A program made the translations under genes and the position numbers. Below the pieces are notes generated by a model that made no database searches, was not told where the DNA came from, and worked only from the letters and a program-made list of their open reading frames with translations. Positions 51,941-60,774 of a stretch of DNA of 64,000 nt are shown here, in pieces. The stretch covers positions 532,782-596,781 of the forward strand of contig CALRNL020000001.1 of NCBI GenBank assembly GCA_943369525.1. Reading direction: 5' to 3'. Every line of letters begins with the position of its first letter. Positions within the stretch are counted from its first letter, which is position 1. This stretch comes from BAIKAL-G1 sp943369525 (GTDB lineage Bacteria; Cyanobacteriota; Cyanobacteriia; PCC-6307; Cyanobiaceae).

Positions 51941-52654
51941 TCAGCGGCGCACCAGCTCCCGCACGCCAGGGACACCATCAACCAGATCACCCACTAGCAC
52001 CTGGTCGGTGATGTTGACGAACAGGCCGTTCTCGAGCACGCCGGGCAGGTTGTTGATCGCCTGCTCCAGGCCCACCGGATCGGCGATGCCGCCAGCAAAA
52101 CGCGCGTCCAACACCAGGTTGCCCTGATCAGTGACGACCGGGCCGGCCTTGCGCACGGCCATGCGCAGCTGGGCATCGCCGCCCAGCTCCCCCAACTCTG
52201 CTTGCACCTGACGCCAGGCTCCGGGCAACACCTCCACGGGCAGCAGGAAGCCCAGGTTGAGGCGTTCCACCAGCTTGCTGGCATCGACCACCACCACGAA
52301 GCGGTCGGCCCGACGGGCCACCAGCTTTTCCTGGACATGGCAGGCGCCGCCGCCTTTGATCAGCTGGAAATCGGGATCGACCTCATCGGCCCCATCGATG
52401 GCCAGATCAATCCGGGAGATGGCATTGAGGCTCTTGAGCGGAATGCCCAGTTCGGCTGCCAGCACTTCCCCCTGGAAGGAAGTGGTGACGCCTGTGATGT
52501 CCTTGAGCTCACCGCTTTGGAGCTTGGCACCCAGGCCCTGGATCATTAGGGCCGCCGTGGAGCCGGAGCCCAGGCCCACCACCATGCCGTCGCGAATCTG
52601 CTCCACTGCCGCCTCCGCCACGGCCTGCTTCATGCGGTCCTGCAGATCAGCCAT
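51941..52654 (-). CDS. rpiA: Ribose-5-phosphate isomerase A
   Basis: This 237-residue enzyme interconverts ribose-5-phosphate and ribulose-5-phosphate in the Calvin-Benson and pentose phosphate pathways. VVGLGSGSTAALMIQGLG binds phosphate and LAIDGADEVDPDFQLIKGGG carries catalytic Asp residues. The ATG at 52654 gives MADLQDRMKQAVAEAAVEQI. It is downstream of the htrA-type gene on the same strand, 92 bases apart. Confidence 0.95.
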   Translation of the reverse strand: MADLQDRMKQAVAEAAVEQIRDGMVVGLGSGSTAALMIQGLGAKLQSGELKDITGVTTSFQGEVLAAELGIPLKSLNAISRIDLAIDGADEVDPDFQLIKGGGACHVQEKLVARRADRFVVVVDASKLVERLNLGFLLPVEVLPGAWRQVQAELGELGGDAQLRMAVRKAGPVVTDQGNLVLDARFAGGIADPVGLEQAINNLPGVLENGLFVNITDQVLVGDLVDGVPGVRELVRR

Positions 52655-52746
52655 CACCGGGGTCGGAAAGGCCCGTGACCGTAGCAAGGGCCAGGTTGGG
52701 GCCAAGGCGCGGCTCGAGACGGCAGACAGGTCGCCGTGGCCGGGAT

Positions 52747-54108
52747 TCAGCCGGCAGCGGGCAAGGCCTCCGGCCGGATCGTGAGCCGCAGCTCGCGATC
52801 GCCCCGCAACACCGTGATCGGCAGGGATTCGCCGATGCGGGAGGCCTCCACCAGGCGCAACAACCGGGCCGGATCGGCCACGGCCTGGTCGGCGGCGGCC
52901 ACCACCAGATCGCCCCGGCGCAGGCCCGCCCGCTGGGCCGGGCTATCGGGCAACACGGTCTGAATCAGGGCGCCATCCCGCTCCGGCAGGGTGACCAGGG
53001 CATTGGGGTCGCGGTTGTGCTCCCGGGCCAGGCGGGCCGTGAGCGGCACCAGTTGAACCCCCAGGTAGGGATGGACCACCTTGCTGCCCCGGCCGAGCTG
53101 GCCGGCCACCTCCTTAGCCAGGTTGATTGGAATGGCAAAGCCCAGGCCCGCCCCCGGGCCGGAGCGCACCAAGGTGTTGATCCCCACCACCTCGCCGGCC
53201 CCATTGATCAGGGGCCCGCCCGAGTTGCCGGGATTGATGGCCGCATCGGTCTGGATCAGCTCCAGACGCTTATCGGAAAAACCCAGGCTGTTGATGTTGC
53301 GATGCAGGCTGCTGACAATCCCCAGGGTGACGGTGCGCTCCAGGCCGTAGGGGGTACCCAGGGCAATGGCCCAGTCGCCAACCTCCAGGGCTTCGGAATC
53401 GCCGAGGGGGGCGGCCCGTAGCACCGCCAGGGGCTCGATCCGCACCACGGCCAGGTCGGTGACCGGATCCGTGCCCAGCACACTGCCATCCACCTGCTGG
53501 CCATCGGCCAGGGTCACCTCGACCCGGTCCACGCCATCGACCACGTGGGCATTAGTGAGCACCAGCCCCTGGCGATCAATCACCACCCCAGAGCCCTGGC
53601 CCCGCTCGCGGGAGCGGGAGGAGGGATCGCCGAAGAGCTCCCGCAGCAGGGGGTCGCTAAAGGCCGGATCCAGGCCCCCCGGGGGCACATTGCGCTCCGT
53701 ATCGATTCGCACCACCGAGGCCGCCACCCGTTGGACCGCCTCGGCAACAAAACTGCGGGGCTTGGCCAGGGGGGCTGGACCCGGGGCAACCGGGTCCCGG
53801 GCCAGTTCCCCGGCAGGGGCAGCGGTGGGGGCAGCGATGGTATTGATCGCAGGCGAGGCCGCTTCGGCAACCCCAAGAACCGCCGAGGGACCAGGGGCAG
53901 TCGCCGGGGCGACGGCAAAAGCCTTGGCAGTGGGGACTGGAGCGGCATAGGCGCCCGGTTCCAGGGCCGAGGCGGCTGCTCCGACGGGCCAGGCCCCCAC
54001 CAGCAAAGCCACCAGGACCGGGATCAGAAGCGAGGGAAGCAGGGGAGCTAGCACGGGCAGCAGGCCGGACCGCGCCCTGGTCGGAATCGGGCGCCTGGAA
54101 GGGGGCAC
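52747..54108 (-). CDS. HtrA/Deg-type serine protease
   Basis: This 453-residue protein has an N-terminal hydrophobic signal/anchor (about 15-48) and a long Ala/Pro linker (50-115). The trypsin-like domain has His188 (VLTNAHVVDG), Asp218 (PVTDLAVVRI) and Ser296 (NPGNSGGPL), and one PDZ domain (about 345-440) follows. The layout matches cyanobacterial HhoA/HhoB/HtrA, which degrade damaged proteins at the periplasmic or lumenal side; which paralogue this is cannot be settled. It starts at a GTG at 54108. Confidence 0.93.
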   Translation of the reverse strand: MPPSRRPIPTRARSGLLPVLAPLLPSLLIPVLVALLVGAWPVGAAASALEPGAYAAPVPTAKAFAVAPATAPGPSAVLGVAEAASPAINTIAAPTAAPAGELARDPVAPGPAPLAKPRSFVAEAVQRVAASVVRIDTERNVPPGGLDPAFSDPLLRELFGDPSSRSRERGQGSGVVIDRQGLVLTNAHVVDGVDRVEVTLADGQQVDGSVLGTDPVTDLAVVRIEPLAVLRAAPLGDSEALEVGDWAIALGTPYGLERTVTLGIVSSLHRNINSLGFSDKRLELIQTDAAINPGNSGGPLINGAGEVVGINTLVRSGPGAGLGFAIPINLAKEVAGQLGRGSKVVHPYLGVQLVPLTARLAREHNRDPNALVTLPERDGALIQTVLPDSPAQRAGLRRGDLVVAAADQAVADPARLLRLVEASRIGESLPITVLRGDRELRLTIRPEALPAAG

Positions 54109-54242
54109 GGCGGGCTAAAGGAAGAATCTGCAGGCTATCGAGGGCAAAGAAAGGGCGGCCAGGTCGCGCCCTACAAACCACAGCGCAACCGGTTCACAGG
54201 CGGCCAGGCAGTCCTAAGTTTTGCCAACCCGATGCCCCTGCC

Positions 54243-54524
54243 ATGGCAGCCGTCCCCCCTGGCACCCGCGTGCGGTGCAGCCTCTGCCAAGTGGAAATCC
54301 TGGGGATGGCCGGCGGTAAGGACCTGGTCCAGTTCAGCCAGGGGGCCCCGGCCAGCCGGGCCAAGCTCTGGGCGCGGGTTTGCCAGTTCCTGCGCAGCGA
54401 CGACCAACTCTCCCGCTGCATCAACCAGGACCCCAGCCTGCGCGGCGAGGTGCAACGCAGTGATTACTACGCCGAACCCCCCGCCGTCGATCTCGGCGCC
54501 ATCAACCCCGGCGGGCCCCTTTAG
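54243..54524 (+). CDS. Small conserved-looking protein of unknown function
   Basis: This 93-residue soluble protein has CSLCQVEILGMAGGKDLVQF, ASRAKLWARVCQFLRSDDQL and CINQDPSLRGEVQRSDYY. I recall similar short proteins in Synechococcus genomes but no named domain. Two CxxC-like cysteines near the N-terminus (residues 12 and 15) might bind metal. It is divergent from the protease gene and lies 181 bases upstream of rimP. Confidence 0.7.
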   Translation: MAAVPPGTRVRCSLCQVEILGMAGGKDLVQFSQGAPASRAKLWARVCQFLRSDDQLSRCINQDPSLRGEVQRSDYYAEPPAVDLGAINPGGPL

Positions 54525-54673
54525 CGCTACCTGCCATCGCCTAGGTTGATGGGGTGCCCGGCGGGCATCACCGTTCCACATCCATGTCCTTCGCCCTTGG
54601 CCTAGGCAATTCCCCAAGCTCTTGTGACGCTGCGGGATCGGGAGGTGGACAGGGCAGATCACTGCAGATGCCG

Positions 54674-54688
54674 GACGGGCTGCCCGTC
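54674..54688 (+). promoter_or_regulatory. Perfect hairpin just upstream of the rimP start
   Basis: GACGGG-CTG-CCCGTC forms a perfect 6 bp stem, 17 bases before the TTG start of rimP. It could mask or expose the initiation region. There is no T-tract. Confidence 0.45.
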
Positions 54689-54705
54689 TCCTGCTGCCCC
54701 CTGTC

Positions 54706-55182
54706 TTGGCCTTGGCCGAAACCCTTCCTCCCGAGTTGGACAGCCTGGTCCGCCAGGTGACGGCCTCCCTCGGCTTCCAGCTCTGGGGCGGCCAGCTGCT
54801 CCGCCAGCGGATCCCCATGACCCTGGTGATTCAGCTGCGCCGGGGCGACGGCAGCGATGTCAGTTTGGATGATTGCGCTAGCTGCAGCGGCCCGATCGGT
54901 GATGCGATCGAAGCCAGCGGCCTGCTCGACCAGGCCTATGTGCTTGAGATCAGCAGCCCGGGCGTCAGTGAGCTGCTGGAGGAGGAGCGGGATTTCCGCA
55001 GTTTTCGCGGCTTCCCGATCGCCGTCCAGCGGCGCGATGCCGAGGGCCTCGAAAGCGAGCGGGAAGGGCTCCTGCTCGAGCGCGACGACGACCACCTGCA
55101 CCTCAACGTCAAGGGACGCACCATCCGCATCCCCCGCGCCGAGGTGCTCAGCGTTCGCCTGATCACCCCCTCCGAAACCTGA
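54706..55182 (+). CDS. rimP: Ribosome maturation factor RimP
   Basis: This 158-residue factor for 30S subunit assembly has the family motifs SLDDCASCSGPIGDAIEASG and AYVLEISSPGVSELLEEERD, with a C-terminal SH3-like part (GLLLERDDDHLHLNVKGRTI). A TTG at 54706 is the only suitable start. It is the first gene of the classic rimP-nusA-ylxR-infB cluster. Confidence 0.93.
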   Translation: MALAETLPPELDSLVRQVTASLGFQLWGGQLLRQRIPMTLVIQLRRGDGSDVSLDDCASCSGPIGDAIEASGLLDQAYVLEISSPGVSELLEEERDFRSFRGFPIAVQRRDAEGLESEREGLLLERDDDHLHLNVKGRTIRIPRAEVLSVRLITPSET

Positions 55183-55250
55183 GGGCCGCCCACCCGCAGG
55201 CGCCCTTCTCCCTTACAGCCCCCCATTCCTTTCCCCCGCGCAATCGACCA

Positions 55251-56756
55251 ATGGCACTGGTTCTTCTCCCCGGCCTGACCAATCTGATCGAGGACATCAG
55301 CGAAGAGAAGAAGCTGCCACCCCAAGTGGTCGAAGCGGCCCTGCGCGAGGCCCTGCTCAAGGGCTACGAACGCTACCGGCGCACCCTCTATCTGGGCATC
55401 AGCGAAGATCCCTTTGAGGAGGATTACTTCAGCAACTTCGATGTGGGTCTCGACCTCGACGAAGAGGGCTATCGCGTGCTTGCCAGCAAGATCATTGTTG
55501 AAGAAGTCGAAAGCGACGACCACCAGATTGCCCTAGCCGAAGTGCAGCAGGTGGCAGAAGATGCCCAGATAGGCGACACGGTTGTGCTCGATGTCACCCC
55601 CGAAAAAGACGACTTCGGCCGCATGGCTGCCTCCACCACCAAGCAGGTGCTGGCCCAGAAACTGCGCGACCAGCAGCGCCGCATGATCCAGGAGGAATTC
55701 GCCGACCTAGAGGATCCCGTGCTGACGGCCCGGGTGATCCGGTTCGAGCGCCAGTCGGTAATCATGGGGGTGAGCTCCGGGCTGGGCCGCCCAGAAGTGG
55801 AAGCGGAACTGCCCCGCCGCGACCAGCTGCCCAACGACAACTACCGGGCTAACGCCACCTTCAAGGTGTTCCTCAAGGAGGTGAGTGAGGTGGCACGGCG
55901 TGGCCCCCAACTGTTCATTTCCCGTTCCAATGCGGGCCTGGTGGTGTATCTGTTTGAGAACGAGGTTCCCGAAATCCAGGAGGGTTCGGTGCGGATCGTG
56001 GCCGTCGCCCGGGAAGCCAATCCCCCCTCCCGCTCGGTCGGCCCCCGCACCAAGGTGGCCGTGGACAGCGTGGAACGGGAAGTGGATCCGGTGGGGGCCT
56101 GCATCGGCGCCCGGGGCTCGCGCATCCAGCAGGTGGTGAATGAACTGCGCGGCGAAAAAATCGACGTGATTCGCTGGTCCCCCGACCCCAGCATGTACAT
56201 CGCCAACTCCCTCAGCCCCGCCCGGGTCGACATGGTGCGGCTGGTGGATCCGGAAGGCCAACATGCCCATGTGTTGGTTCCCCCCGACCAGCTCAGCCTG
56301 GCGATTGGCCGCGAGGGTCAGAACGTGCGGCTGGCGGCCCGGCTGACCGGCTGGAAGCTGGACATCAAAAACAGCAGCGAATACGACCAGGCCAGCGAAG
56401 ACGAGAAGGTGGCCGAACTGATCGCGTTGCGCCAGGAAGATGAGGCCCTGCAGGCCGAGGCCGAAGCCCGCCTGGCCGTCGAGCAGGCCGCCCGGGCCGA
56501 GGAGGATGCCCGCCTGAGGGAGCTCTACCCCCTGCCCGAGGATGACGAGGAGTACGCCGGCGACGGCTACACCTACCAGGGGGCTGGCGACCAGGCCGGC
56601 GGCGACAGCGCCCCAGAGCAAGGGGAAGCCGAAGCCGAGGATCATGGGTCCCAGATCGGCGACGAAACCGCGGCGGAGCCCCCTGGCGACGAGGCTGAAG
56701 CGGAAGCCGACCTCGCCTTCGAGGACGAAACCCCTGGCCAGGAAGGGACCCGGTGA
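55251..56756 (+). CDS. nusA: Transcription termination/antitermination factor NusA
   Basis: This 501-residue protein begins with the NusA N-terminal domain (LVLLPGLTNLIEDISEEKKL). S1 (about 135-200) and two KH domains follow (VGACIGARGSRIQQVVNELR; LSLAIGREGQNVRLAARLTG). After residue 400 the tail is very acidic and low in complexity, replacing the AR domains of E. coli. It overlaps ylxR by GTGA. Confidence 0.97.
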   Translation: MALVLLPGLTNLIEDISEEKKLPPQVVEAALREALLKGYERYRRTLYLGISEDPFEEDYFSNFDVGLDLDEEGYRVLASKIIVEEVESDDHQIALAEVQQVAEDAQIGDTVVLDVTPEKDDFGRMAASTTKQVLAQKLRDQQRRMIQEEFADLEDPVLTARVIRFERQSVIMGVSSGLGRPEVEAELPRRDQLPNDNYRANATFKVFLKEVSEVARRGPQLFISRSNAGLVVYLFENEVPEIQEGSVRIVAVAREANPPSRSVGPRTKVAVDSVEREVDPVGACIGARGSRIQQVVNELRGEKIDVIRWSPDPSMYIANSLSPARVDMVRLVDPEGQHAHVLVPPDQLSLAIGREGQNVRLAARLTGWKLDIKNSSEYDQASEDEKVAELIALRQEDEALQAEAEARLAVEQAARAEEDARLRELYPLPEDDEEYAGDGYTYQGAGDQAGGDSAPEQGEAEAEDHGSQIGDETAAEPPGDEAEAEADLAFEDETPGQEGTR

Positions 56757-57031
56757 AGGGAAACCCCGTCCTGAGGCGCTGTGTCACCTGTCGGGAACTG
56801 CTGGATCGTCAGCAGCTCTGGCGGGTGGTCCGCCTCCAAGATGGAAGCCTCGCCCTCGATGCGGGGATGGGCCGCTCGGCCTACCTCTGTCCTCGCCAGG
56901 ATTGCCTGAGCGAAGCCAAACGCCGCCGCAAACTGCAACGGGCCCTGCGCTGCCAGGTTGCAGATGCCATCTATGTCGCCCTGGAAGGTCGGCTGCCCAG
57001 TGCCAGCCCATCGGGCTCTGAGGCAAGATGA
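56753..57031 (+). CDS. ylxR: YlxR family RNA-binding protein (DUF448)
   Basis: This 92-residue protein has the conserved N-terminus LRRCVTCRELLDRQQLWRVV and the GRSAYLCPRQDCLSEAKRR motif of the YlxR fold. It starts at a GTG overlapping the nusA stop (GTGA), showing coupled translation. Family members modulate RNA or nucleoid functions in Gram-positives; its cyanobacterial role is not defined. Confidence 0.93.
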   Translation: MKGNPVLRRCVTCRELLDRQQLWRVVRLQDGSLALDAGMGRSAYLCPRQDCLSEAKRRRKLQRALRCQVADAIYVALEGRLPSASPSGSEAR

Positions 57032-57094
57032 ATAGTGGTCTTACCGCGCGTAGGACCCGGCGGCACCTGTTGCCCCGTCCGATTGGAGACCTGA

Positions 57095-60000
57095 ATGACC
57101 AGCAGCGGCAAAGTCCGGATTTACGAGCTGTCCAGGGACCTGGGCCTGGAGAATAAGGACGTGCTCGAAGCCGCCGACAAGCTGTCGATTGCTGTCAAGA
57201 GCCACAGCAGCTCGATCAGTGATGACGAGGCCGCTGCCATCCGCGGCCTCATCAAGGGCAATGGCAAGCCTGCTGCCCAGGGTCCAGCCACGCCTAGCGA
57301 ACCCCCTAAGGCCATCCTTTCGTTGAAGAAAGCACCGACTAGCGACAGTCCTGCGGCTCCCCAGGCAGCCACCCCAGCCGCTGCGAGCGCGCCGGTGCCC
57401 CCCCTGAAGGCACCGGTGGCGCCCCCGAGGCCCTCCGCCCCACCCAAGCCCCCCGAAAGCCAGGCCGCGGCTCCCGTCGTCGCGCCAGCCCGGCCAGCTG
57501 CGGCGCCCCAAGCCAAGGCGCCAGCGCCGGCAGCGCCCCCATCGCCCAAGCCTCCGGTTGCCAAACCGGTGGTGGTTGCCACCAAACCAGCCCCGGGGGC
57601 CAACCCCGCCGTGGCCAGCCAGCCAGGCGTGCCGACCAAGCCAGCGGCCCCCGGCAGGCCAGTGGCCCCAGGCACCCCGGTGGTGATTGCCACCAAACCA
57701 GCCGCCATCGCCAGCAAGCCAGCGGTGATCGTGGCCAAGCCAGCCGTGGTGGCCAGCAAGCCTGCCCCCGGGGCCGCCAAGCCTGCGCCCCCGGCCAAGA
57801 AACCCACGGTGATCGCCACCAAGCCCGCCGCTGCCGCGCCGGCACCAGCCAAGGCCCCCGCCCCGGTCAAGCCCAAGCCTGACGCTGCCGGAGCACCGGC
57901 CAGGCCAGGCCAACCCCAGGCCCAGACGCTGGTCAGTCGCGGCCCGGCGCCCAGTCCCCGCAAACCGGAGACGCCTGCCCCCCGCCCGGCCACGAGCCCC
58001 CGGCCAACCCCACCGGGCTCCAACGCCCCTGCGCCCAGGCCCAGTGCCCCGCCAGCCAGGCCCACCATCCAGCCCCAGCGGCCCACCACCCCGGTAAGCC
58101 GTCCTGGTGGCGCTGGCGCCAAACCCCAGCTGGTGGGCCGTCCCCAACCCGGCCAGCCGGGCCAACCCAGCCAGGCCAGCCCCGGCAGCGGTGGCAGCCG
58201 CCCGGCGCCCCCCTCAGGTCGGCCCTCCTTGAGCCAGCGTCCCAGCCCGGGCGCCCCCGTCCGGCCGGGCGCTGCGCCACCGATTCGGGCCGGCGCCCCC
58301 ATCCGCCCCGGCCAGCCCGGCAAACCGGGCAGTCCACCGAGCCGCCCCCAGGGCACTCCCCTGGAATTGGTGGGCAAACCCATCCGTCGCGACGCGGCTG
58401 GCCCCGCCGGCGCCGGTGGCAACCGGCCAGCGCCTCCGGGTCCGATCCGCCCCGGCATGCCCCAGGGCATGCGCAAACCCGTGGCCCCGGGCGAGCTGAT
58501 GCAGCTCCAGAAGCCCGGTGCCCGCCCCATGGCTGCACCGCCCCGCCGCCCCGGAGGCCCCACCGAAGCCGGCGGCACCGCCGACGCACCGGTGCGGCCC
58601 ACCGCCACGCCCCCTTCGGCACCGCGGCGCCCGGGCTTCCGCACGCCCCAAGCCCCTGGCAGCACCAAGGCCAGGCGGCCCGACTGGGACGACAGCGCCA
58701 AGCTGGAGGCCCTACGCAGCCGCTCGCCCCAAAAACAGCGCCAGAAGGTGCACATCATCGGTGAAAACGATGATGCCCTCACCGCCGAAACCGGCGGGTT
58801 TGCTGGGGAACAGGAAGCGCTGGTGTTGCAGGCCAGCCTGGCGCGGCCGATGAAGCCCAAGCGGGGCCCCGTGGCGGCCGCCAAGCCGACGGCGGCCATG
58901 CGCAAGCGCAAGAAGGAAACCACCCGTCAGCGCCAACGGCGCCGCGCCATGGAGCTGCGCGCCTCCCGCGAGGCCAAGCAGGTGCGGCCCGACATGCTCA
59001 TCGTGCCGGAGGGCAACCTCACGGTTCAGGAGCTCGCCGATCGCCTCGGTGTGGAGAGCTCCGAGATCATCAAGAGCCTCTTCTTCAAGGGGATCATCGC
59101 CACGGTCACCCAAACCCTCGACCTGGCCACGATCGAGACGGTCTCCGATGAGTTCGGCGTGCCCGTGCTCGAAGATGACGTCCAGGAAGCCGCCAAGAAG
59201 ACCGTCGAGATGATTGAGGAGAGCGACCTCGCTCACCTGATCCGACGCCCACCGGTGGTCACCGTGATGGGCCACGTCGACCATGGCAAAACCAGCCTGC
59301 TCGATGCGATCCGCAAGACCCGGGTGGCCGCCGGCGAAGCCGGGGGCATCACCCAGCACATCGGTGCTTACCAGGTTGAAATCCCCCATGCCGGGGAAGA
59401 CCGCAAGATCACCTTCCTCGACACCCCGGGCCACGAGGCGTTCACCGCCATGCGAGCCCGCGGCACCAAGGTCACCGACGTGGCCGTGCTGGTGGTGGCC
59501 GCCGATGACGGCGTCCGCCCCCAAACCCTGGAGGCGATCAGCCACGCCCGGGCCGCCGAGGTACCGATCGTGGTGGCCATCAACAAGATCGACAAGGAAG
59601 GTGCCTCCGCCGAACGGGTCAAACAGGAACTCTCTGGCCAGGGCCTGGTGGCCGAGGACTGGGGCGGCGATGTGGTGATGGTGCCGGTGAGCGCCGTCAA
59701 GGGGCTCAACATCGACAAGTTGCTGGAGATGATCCTGCTGGTCACCGAAGTGGAGGACCTGCAGGCCAACCCCGACCGGATGGCCAAGGGCACCGTGATC
59801 GAAGCCCACCTGGACAAGGCCAAGGGTCCGGTGGCCACGCTTTTGATCCAGAACGGCACCCTGCGGGCTGGCGATGTGGTGGCCGCCGGCCACGTGCTCG
59901 GCAAGGTCAAGGCGATGATGGACGACACGGGCAAACGGGTGAAGGAGTCGGGTCCCTCCTGCGCCGTGGAGGCCCTGGGCTTCAGCGAAGTGCCCACGGC

Positions 60001-60772
60001 CGGTGACGAATTCGAGGTCTACGCCGACGAAAAAACGGCGCGGGCCGTGGTGGGCGATCGGGCAACCGAAGCCCGTGCCACCCGCCTGGCCCAACAGATG
60101 GCCTCCCGCCGCGTCTCCCTGGCCTCGATGTCGGGCCAGGCCAGCGAAGGCCACCTCAAGGAGCTCAACCTCATCCTCAAGGCAGACGTGCAGGGCAGCG
60201 TCGAGGCCATCCTTGGCTCCCTGGAACAACTGCCCCAGGACGAAGTGCAGGTGCGGGTGTTGCTCTCCGCCCCGGGCGAGATCACCGAAACGGACGTGGA
60301 TCTGGCCGCCGCCTCGGGCGCCGTGGTGGTGGGCTTCAACACCTCCATGGCCTCCGGGGCCCGGCGGGCTGCCGATGCCACCGGTGTGGATGTGCGGGAC
60401 TATGACGTCATCTACAAGCTGCTTGAAGACATCCAGATGGCCATGGAAGGCCTGCTGGAGCCGGAGCTGGTTGAGGAAATCCTCGGCGAAGCCGAGGTGC
60501 GGGCCATCTTCAACATCGGCAAGAGCGCCGTGGCCGGCTGCTATGTCACCAATGGCAAATTGCAGCGCAACTGCAAGGTGCGGGTGAATCGTGGCAAGGA
60601 GAAGGTGTTCGAAGGCGATCTCGATTCCCTGCGTCGCAACAAGGACGATGTCAAGGAAGTGGCCACGGGCTTCGAATGCGGCATTGGCTGCGATCGCTTC
60701 GCCAACTGGAAGGAAGGCGACCGGGTCGAGGCCTACAAGCTGGTCACCCAGCGCCGCACCCTCAGCACCTGA
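57095..60772 (+). CDS. infB: Translation initiation factor IF-2
   Basis: This 1225-residue protein is longer than E. coli IF-2 (890). An N-terminal IF2_N motif (VRIYELSRDLGLENKDVLEA) is followed by about 500 residues of Pro/Ala/Gly/Lys-rich repeats (KPA-type units such as VIATKPA and VVASKPA). A second IF2_N module (NLTVQELADRLGVESSEI) precedes the GTPase domain with VTVMGHVDHGKTSLLDAIRK, DTPGHEAF and AINKID, and the C1/C2 fMet-tRNA-binding domains end the protein. It is preceded by ylxR, 63 bases apart. Confidence 0.98.
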   Translation: MTSSGKVRIYELSRDLGLENKDVLEAADKLSIAVKSHSSSISDDEAAAIRGLIKGNGKPAAQGPATPSEPPKAILSLKKAPTSDSPAAPQAATPAAASAPVPPLKAPVAPPRPSAPPKPPESQAAAPVVAPARPAAAPQAKAPAPAAPPSPKPPVAKPVVVATKPAPGANPAVASQPGVPTKPAAPGRPVAPGTPVVIATKPAAIASKPAVIVAKPAVVASKPAPGAAKPAPPAKKPTVIATKPAAAAPAPAKAPAPVKPKPDAAGAPARPGQPQAQTLVSRGPAPSPRKPETPAPRPATSPRPTPPGSNAPAPRPSAPPARPTIQPQRPTTPVSRPGGAGAKPQLVGRPQPGQPGQPSQASPGSGGSRPAPPSGRPSLSQRPSPGAPVRPGAAPPIRAGAPIRPGQPGKPGSPPSRPQGTPLELVGKPIRRDAAGPAGAGGNRPAPPGPIRPGMPQGMRKPVAPGELMQLQKPGARPMAAPPRRPGGPTEAGGTADAPVRPTATPPSAPRRPGFRTPQAPGSTKARRPDWDDSAKLEALRSRSPQKQRQKVHIIGENDDALTAETGGFAGEQEALVLQASLARPMKPKRGPVAAAKPTAAMRKRKKETTRQRQRRRAMELRASREAKQVRPDMLIVPEGNLTVQELADRLGVESSEIIKSLFFKGIIATVTQTLDLATIETVSDEFGVPVLEDDVQEAAKKTVEMIEESDLAHLIRRPPVVTVMGHVDHGKTSLLDAIRKTRVAAGEAGGITQHIGAYQVEIPHAGEDRKITFLDTPGHEAFTAMRARGTKVTDVAVLVVAADDGVRPQTLEAISHARAAEVPIVVAINKIDKEGASAERVKQELSGQGLVAEDWGGDVVMVPVSAVKGLNIDKLLEMILLVTEVEDLQANPDRMAKGTVIEAHLDKAKGPVATLLIQNGTLRAGDVVAAGHVLGKVKAMMDDTGKRVKESGPSCAVEALGFSEVPTAGDEFEVYADEKTARAVVGDRATEARATRLAQQMASRRVSLASMSGQASEGHLKELNLILKADVQGSVEAILGSLEQLPQDEVQVRVLLSAPGEITETDVDLAAASGAVVVGFNTSMASGARRAADATGVDVRDYDVIYKLLEDIQMAMEGLLEPELVEEILGEAEVRAIFNIGKSAVAGCYVTNGKLQRNCKVRVNRGKEKVFEGDLDSLRRNKDDVKEVATGFECGIGCDRFANWKEGDRVEAYKLVTQRRTLST

Positions 60773-60774
60773 GC

